Virus record (IMG/VR): IMGVR_UViG_3300025121_000023
Span: 1-64,000 of that record
Reading direction: 5' to 3' (one strand)
DNA from: a virus
DNA: 64,000 nt
This document shows positions 59,590-64,000 of this stretch, in pieces; position 1 is the first letter of the stretch; each line of letters opens with the position of its first letter. The position numbers and the translations under genes are program-made. The notes under the pieces were generated by a model, which was not told the origin of the DNA, did not search any database, and was given only the letters and a program-made list of their open reading frames with translations.

Positions 59590-60045
59590 TCATCCAGTAA
59601 TATCTTTAATTTCTTTTTTAGAATCTCTATCTTTGATATAATTTCTTTTATCTGCAACCTTTCTACCTTTTGCTAATGCTATTTCCATTTTAAAAAACCC
59701 TTTATCGTTAGTATAAAGTTTCAATGGAACAATAGATAAACCTTTTTCTTCAATTTCAATTTTTAGTTTAAGCAATTGCTTTTTATGTAATAATAATTTT
59801 CTATCCCTTATAGGATCAACATTATTATAAGAACCTTCTTCTAATATAGATATATTCATACCTTTAATAAATAATTCATTATCGATAAAAATACAATATG
59901 TACCGTTTATGTTAACTTTATTATCTCTTACTGATTTAACTTCTGTGCCTGTTAAAACAATACCAGCTTCGATTTTATTTATAATTTCAAAATCAAAATA
60001 TGCTCGTTTATTTTTAAATGTACTTGTTAATTTTTTCTTTTTCAT
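59590..60045 (-). CDS. smpB: SmpB, tmRNA-binding protein
   Basis: 151 aa. Clear SmpB: NKRAYFDFEIINKIEAGIVLTGTEVKSVR, NGTYCIF, RDRKLLLHKKQLLKL, KGLSIVPLKLYTNDKGFFKMEIALAKGRK and DKRNYIKDRD. It would bind tmRNA and start rescue of stalled ribosomes. The C-terminal tail after KREI is short (DITG), so its A-site-entering helix may be altered. No tmRNA gene was recognised in the window, so it presumably uses host tmRNA. It is a minus-strand gene inside a plus-strand block. Confidence 0.93.
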   Translation of the reverse strand: MKKKKLTSTFKNKRAYFDFEIINKIEAGIVLTGTEVKSVRDNKVNINGTYCIFIDNELFIKGMNISILEEGSYNNVDPIRDRKLLLHKKQLLKLKIEIEEKGLSIVPLKLYTNDKGFFKMEIALAKGRKVADKRNYIKDRDSKKEIKDITG

Positions 60046-60380
60046 TATTTTCCTGGGATTACATAAAGTTCAATAGTGGATACTTGTTTTAATAAATTGA
60101 AAAATTCTTCTCTATATTCATAACTAATACTTTCTAAAGTAGAAGGTAATTCATTACCATTAAGAGGAATATATACATATCCTTTTGTAAATGGTTTATC
60201 TTTAATATTTACAGAATATACTATGACACCTATCGCATCTGTATTATATTTAGCACTTACACCATTAACAGTAAAGGTTAGTGATTTTTCAGTCTTTACT
60301 ACTATTATAGTATCTAATATATTTACTTCATTATGATCAATTACGTGTTCATGTGGTTTATTAAAAATTATCTTTTTCAT
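60045..60380 (-). CDS. Hypothetical protein, 111 aa
   Basis: Not recognised. Beta-rich (KSLTFTVNGVSAKYNTDAIGVIVYS...). The stop overlaps the smpB start by one base, so the two are co-translated. A TATATTTG lies upstream at 60404-60411 without a clear -33 element. Confidence 0.6.
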   Translation of the reverse strand: MKKIIFNKPHEHVIDHNEVNILDTIIVVKTEKSLTFTVNGVSAKYNTDAIGVIVYSVNIKDKPFTKGYVYIPLNGNELPSTLESISYEYREEFFNLLKQVSTIELYVIPGK

Positions 60381-60466
60381 TCTTGTTTATTATTTTTTAA
60401 TTACAAATATAATAAATATATTGTAATTTACTATATTTGTTTATATAATTTTATATATATTATATT

Positions 60467-61303
60467 ATGAGTGTAAAAAGTTTTAAAAATTTTGTAAATG
60501 AAAATATTAAAGATCTACTAGTTGGTAAATCATCAGAAGATATTAAAAATCAACTTAAAGGTAAATCTTTTTCAGAAATATTGAATTTAACAAAGAAGTA
60601 TAATATTTATTTTATGGATTTTTTTACAAAAAAAGAACTTAAAGATATTTTTAAAGATTGTTCATTTAAAGAAATTTATGATCAAATAAGATTTAATGGT
60701 GATATAGAAAATATATTTACAAGAGATGAAATAAAAGAATTATTAAAAAAAGATGTACTTAGTAGCACTACTACATATCTTCATAATTACGATTTAAAAT
60801 TAAATAATTTATTTACAAAAGAAGAAGTAAGAGAATTATTAAAAAAAAATAAATGGTATGATGTATTTAAATTTTTAAAAGATAATGATAAATCGTACAA
60901 AGAATATTTATCAAAAAATGATATAATTGAATTAGCTGAAAACCGTTTTGGCAAAAAAATACATAATATATTTGATTTAATCAATATTATGTTTTATAAC
61001 GGAAATATAAATATATTTGACATATTCACAAAAGAAGAAATAAAAAAAGAGTTAGATAAAATATATTTTTATTATCATAATGATATTATAAAAATGTATA
61101 AATTGCCGTTTGATTTAGTATATCCTACAAAAGAACAATTAATTGATTTAATACAAAGATTTTATTATGAAGAAAAAAATATAAGTCGTAATCAAATTAA
61201 CAATTATTTAAATCAATTTAATATTGATTTAGATAATCCAAAGTATTTAAATATATCTAAATTAGAAAAAGATGTACAAAAAAATCGTAATGAAGTTAAA
61301 TAA
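60467..61303 (+). CDS. Plus-strand repeat protein with capsid-targeting-like N-terminus, 278 aa
   Basis: N-terminus SVKSFKNFVNENIKDLLVGKSSEDIKNQL, matching the LRR gene peptide (NENIK-[SD]-[IL]-L-x-GKS-x-ED). It then has about five helical repeats of the form FTKEE-[IV]-[KR]-ELLKK. Candidate internal head or ejected protein; repeats suggest protein-protein contacts. Confidence 0.7.
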   Translation: MSVKSFKNFVNENIKDLLVGKSSEDIKNQLKGKSFSEILNLTKKYNIYFMDFFTKKELKDIFKDCSFKEIYDQIRFNGDIENIFTRDEIKELLKKDVLSSTTTYLHNYDLKLNNLFTKEEVRELLKKNKWYDVFKFLKDNDKSYKEYLSKNDIIELAENRFGKKIHNIFDLINIMFYNGNINIFDIFTKEEIKKELDKIYFYYHNDIIKMYKLPFDLVYPTKEQLIDLIQRFYYEEKNISRNQINNYLNQFNIDLDNPKYLNISKLEKDVQKNRNEVK

Positions 61304-61388
61304 GAATTAGTATAAGGTGCTGTTATGAAAGGAAATTTTGTAAATTAAGAAAATTTATATATAGTTATAGAAATAAATAAAATTAGAT

Positions 61389-62249
61389 ATGAAAAGATTA
61401 AAAAAATTCAAACAATTTATAACAGAAGATGTAGATATTACAGCACAAGATTTAAAACATCCAGTTGATGAACCTATACAACAAGGTATTCCAACATCTC
61501 AAATGCAAGTACAAGGTCAACCAATACAAAATCAACCACAAGTACAACCACAAATGCCTATACAACCTAAAAAATTAACATTGGATAAATATCGTAATAT
61601 GATAGATTATACATTGTTAAAGGATAATGTAAGTAAAGAATTATTACAAAATTTTATAGAAGAAGCAATTCGACAAAAATTTTATGCTATTTGTATATTA
61701 CCTAAGTATGTGGCTGATGCTGAATTTATTATTGATGATAGAAATTTAAAAATAGTCACTGTTATAGATTATCCAAATGGAACAGCAACAGCAAACGAAA
61801 AATTAGTAGAAACTACTGAAGCATTAGCAGATGGTGCAACCGAAATTGATATGGTTATGGATTTTAAAGCATTGAAAGATGCTTATTTAGATGAAAATGA
61901 AGAATCACAAGAATCTACATATCAAATATTACAAAAAGAAATAAAAACTGTCGGTGATGAATGTCATAGAAACGGTGCCATATTAAAAGTTATTGTAGAA
62001 GCAGAATTATTAACATTAGAAGAATTAGCAAAAGCTTGTGAATTAGTTACCAATGGTGGTGCTGATTTTATAAAAACATCAACAGGAACTAATAATAAAC
62101 CAGTAGAATTAGTTAAAGTAAAAGAAATGAGAAGATTATTACCTGATTATGTTAAAATTAAAATATCGGGTGGTGTAAGGACATTACAACAATGTGAAGA
62201 TTTTTATCAATATATTGATAGAATAGGTACATCTATTATTTTAAAGTAG
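61389..62249 (+). CDS. deoC: Deoxyribose-phosphate aldolase with capsid-targeting-like N-terminus
   Basis: 286 aa; DeoC is usually about 220-260. Residues 1-12 (MKRLKKFKQFITE) look like the targeting peptide; 38-60 is a Gln/Pro-rich linker (QVQGQPIQNQPQVQPQ); 64-286 is a complete DeoC: LDKYRNMIDYTLLK, EIDMVMDF (Asp154), GGADFIKTSTG (Schiff-base Lys229), KIKISGGVRT (Lys258). It splits 2-deoxyribose 5-phosphate to glyceraldehyde 3-phosphate and acetaldehyde. Stop is TAG, with TAA a few codons later. An enzyme carried in the virion would be unusual; that part is inference. Confidence 0.88.
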   Translation: MKRLKKFKQFITEDVDITAQDLKHPVDEPIQQGIPTSQMQVQGQPIQNQPQVQPQMPIQPKKLTLDKYRNMIDYTLLKDNVSKELLQNFIEEAIRQKFYAICILPKYVADAEFIIDDRNLKIVTVIDYPNGTATANEKLVETTEALADGATEIDMVMDFKALKDAYLDENEESQESTYQILQKEIKTVGDECHRNGAILKVIVEAELLTLEELAKACELVTNGGADFIKTSTGTNNKPVELVKVKEMRRLLPDYVKIKISGGVRTLQQCEDFYQYIDRIGTSIILK

Positions 62250-62290
62250 TTATTAAATTAAATATATATTACAAAATGAATTGTATTTAA

Positions 62291-63406
62291 ATGAGTAGAG
62301 TATTAGTAATTGTTGATGTTCAAAAAGAATTTGATGATTTTATCCAACGTGATTTAGTAGATGAATTATATGATTATGCAGAAAAATTTGAAAAAGTATA
62401 TCAGATATGGGATTCTAATAAAAATCAAATAAAACCAACTTATGAATTTCCTAACCAGGTTAAATCAGTTAAAAAGAAATTCGGTAGAAACCATTTTAAT
62501 AATAAAGTCCAAAAATTTACACAAGATATTGAAGATGTATCTAAAGAAGGTACTACTTTTAAATTAACAAAAGGAAATGGATATATTATTAGAGTAGATA
62601 ACAATCATCAATGGTTTTATGTTAATCCAGAAATTACCGATTTAATTGAAGAATTAAAAGATGATGAAGTTGTTTTAGTTGGTGGTGCTGATGGTGAATG
62701 TCTTGAAGATGTTAAAGTAGCATTTGAAGCTTTTGGATTAAATTATAGAATTAATAAAAAATATGTTTATAGTGCCAAAACAGATAAAAATGATACGATT
62801 AAAGATAATATTAGTGAAGCTAAAAAACAAAAATTTGAATATGATGAAATTTGTTATAAAGTTCAAGATCAAGAAGATGAAGATTTTATTAAATCATATT
62901 TAACAACACAAGGGTATGATTATACAGGACTTAATTCAATACATACAAAACCATATTATTTATTTGTTGATATTAAAAAAGGTAATTTAACACATGATAC
63001 TATACATAGTCTTGATAGGCTTGGTGGTTTAATTAATTATACAAAAGAATATGAATATAGTATATATCCAGTAGTTTTTGATAGATCTAGTTTTAGTACT
63101 TTTAGAGGTATTATAGAATATGGAGAAATAATACCAGATTATAGACCAAGAAGAAAACTTAATGAATCTATAAAAGATATTTTAAAAGGAAAATCAAAAG
63201 AAGATATTGAAAATGCTATGGAAGATTTATTAACTAAAATAACTGATGAAGCAATAGAATTATTTCCGAAAAAATTTACTGAATGGACAGATACATATAA
63301 ATATTTTGAAAAATATAGAGATATAATAAAAAAATACATATTACAAAGTTATACTATTAGTAATGTTATTTATTATATTGTTAATGGATACGCAGAAAAA
63401 AAATAA
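62291..63406 (+). CDS. Composite protein: isochorismatase-like domain plus PDYRPRR and NESIK modules, 371 aa
   Basis: Residues 1-170 resemble a degenerate cysteine hydrolase of the isochorismatase/nicotinamidase fold: VLVIVDVQKEFDD (Asp8) and VVLVGGADGECLEDVKVAFEAFG (Cys in the nucleophile position). No clear catalytic Lys or metal His is seen, so activity is doubtful. Residues about 195-290 end FRGIIEYGEIIPDYRPRRK, the shared tail motif. Then LNESIKDILKGKSKEDIENAMEDL repeats the segment found at the N-terminus of the LRR and repeat genes, here in the interior. The whole looks assembled from modules used elsewhere in this genome. Confidence 0.65.
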   Translation: MSRVLVIVDVQKEFDDFIQRDLVDELYDYAEKFEKVYQIWDSNKNQIKPTYEFPNQVKSVKKKFGRNHFNNKVQKFTQDIEDVSKEGTTFKLTKGNGYIIRVDNNHQWFYVNPEITDLIEELKDDEVVLVGGADGECLEDVKVAFEAFGLNYRINKKYVYSAKTDKNDTIKDNISEAKKQKFEYDEICYKVQDQEDEDFIKSYLTTQGYDYTGLNSIHTKPYYLFVDIKKGNLTHDTIHSLDRLGGLINYTKEYEYSIYPVVFDRSSFSTFRGIIEYGEIIPDYRPRRKLNESIKDILKGKSKEDIENAMEDLLTKITDEAIELFPKKFTEWTDTYKYFEKYRDIIKKYILQSYTISNVIYYIVNGYAEKK

Positions 63407-63436
63407 ATTTCATTTTGAAAACTTTCTTTGGAATGT

Positions 63437-64000
63437 TTAATTAAAAGTAATATTCGAAAATAAATTTTTCTTTTCTACCGATAATATTCTATCAAATATT
63501 TTAGAATCAACATCTTCTAATCCATGATGCATTAGAATTAAATTTATTTTATTTTCAATTGAAAAGTCTTTTAACAAATCTAATATTAAACTAATATAAT
63601 CTTTATTAATTGAGTTAAATACTTCATCCATAAATAATATATTTATATTTTTAATTTCTCTTACTAATTTAATATAAGATATAGCAATACAAATATTTAC
63701 CATTTTCATTTCACCAGTAGATTCAGTTTCCGGATTTATTAATTCTCCTCTATCATATATATCAGCATCAAAATTATCATTCAAATGAACAGTATAAGGA
63801 AAGTTTATTTTTTCTAATAATTCGGTTAATGTTTTATTGATAGGTGGTATTAAAGAAGCTATAATAGATTTTCTTGCACCATTATCACCTAATATTTTAG
63901 ATAATTCTGTTAATGTATTAATTTCTTTTTTTATTAATTCTAATCTATTTAACTTTTCTTTTTTATTTTCTAATAATTTTTTACCTTTTAATTTTAATTC
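63437..64000 (-). CDS. Rad50/SbcC-like ATPase (T4 gp46-like), C-terminal part, partial
   Basis: The frame runs from the right edge to a stop at 63437 (about 187 aa visible). The edge part is a coiled coil (ELKLKGKKLLENKKEKLNRLELIKKEINTL), then EST-GEMKMVNICIAIS (ABC signature-like region) and INILFMDEVFNSIN (Walker B with catalytic Glu) and MHHG (H-loop region). This is the C-terminal half of an SMC-like recombination nuclease subunit. The N-terminal Walker A and its nuclease partner lie outside the window. A TTG within the frame at 63784 is not the real start. Confidence 0.8.
   Translation of the reverse strand, partial: ELKLKGKKLLENKKEKLNRLELIKKEINTLTELSKILGDNGARKSIIASLIPPINKTLTELLEKINFPYTVHLNDNFDADIYDRGELINPETESTGEMKMVNICIAISYIKLVREIKNINILFMDEVFNSINKDYISLILDLLKDFSIENKINLILMHHGLEDVDSKIFDRILSVEKKNLFSNITFN

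Noticed and set aside
60787-60984. Minus-strand 65-aa frame within the plus-strand repeat protein
   Set aside because: Antisense shadow of a gene supported by its repeats and N-terminal peptide.
63437-63784. Complete 115-aa gene starting at 63784
   Set aside because: The apparent start is a TTG inside a longer frame that runs to the window edge with coiled-coil sequence; it is a partial Rad50/SbcC-like gene.

Overview
The window looks like part of a very large, strictly lytic-type tailed phage (jumbo phage) that infects a member of the Bacteroidota. The evidence is: extremely AT-rich DNA, dozens of short tightly packed genes of unknown function, almost all on the minus strand in overlapping runs, phage-type auxiliary genes, and a recurrent host-type promoter. 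The promoter has the Bacteroidota layout TTTG, about 19-20 nt, then TAnnTTTG (usually TATCTTTG), and sits just upstream of at least a dozen genes. No capsid, tail, terminase or DNA polymerase gene was recognised, so this is an auxiliary and takeover region. No tRNA and no CRISPR array was seen. TAG, TAA and TGA all appear to act as stops.

Layout. 1-16 kb: VWA/HExxH protein, small membrane proteins, and an NAD-salvage group (pncB, pncA and a MazG-NadD fusion), then small unknown genes, a roughly 0.9-kb patch of less AT-rich cassette-like DNA (12.04-12.95 kb), a SpoT-like HD protein and an M20/M28-like peptidase. 16-27 kb: clpC and clpS, zinc-finger paralogs, an HNH protein, a membrane-anchored M23 peptidase, a 550-bp gene-free regulatory stretch, an ECF-like sigma factor with an insertion inside its DNA-reading domain, and the largest of three paralogs of an unknown family. 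27.8-29.5 kb: a short plus-strand run of tiny genes. 29.5-46.6 kb: a GNAT pseudogene, GIY-YIG repeat protein, clpP, dnaJ with a structured leader, radical-SAM-like protein, prs (PRPP synthase), a six-member tandem gene array, winged-helix paralogs, and kptA beside a nucleotidyltransferase. 46.6-57.8 kb: two more large paralogs, an SPFH membrane protein, a homing-endonuclease-like gene, a minimal NAD-dependent DNA ligase, and a solitary TnpB. 57.9-63.4 kb: mainly plus-strand genes whose proteins start with a T4 capsid-targeting-like peptide (including a DeoC aldolase), interrupted by minus-strand smpB. The right edge holds the C-terminal half of a Rad50/SbcC (gp46-like) protein.

How the genes fit together. 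Three systems stand out. (1) A nearly complete Preiss-Handler NAD+ salvage route (PncA, PncB, NadD) plus Prs to make PRPP, beside NAD+ users (LigA, KptA); only NadE was not found here. This differs from the two described phage NAD+ reconstitution routes NARP1 and NARP2 and could restore NAD+ after NADase-type host defences. (2) A complete regulated protease, ClpS-ClpC-ClpP, with DnaJ, and SmpB for ribosome rescue: a phage-owned proteostasis set. (3) A family of plus-strand proteins sharing an F-[IV]-[NT]-E type N-terminal peptide that may direct them into the phage head for ejection with the DNA. All functional statements are from reading translated sequence by eye; no database search was run.
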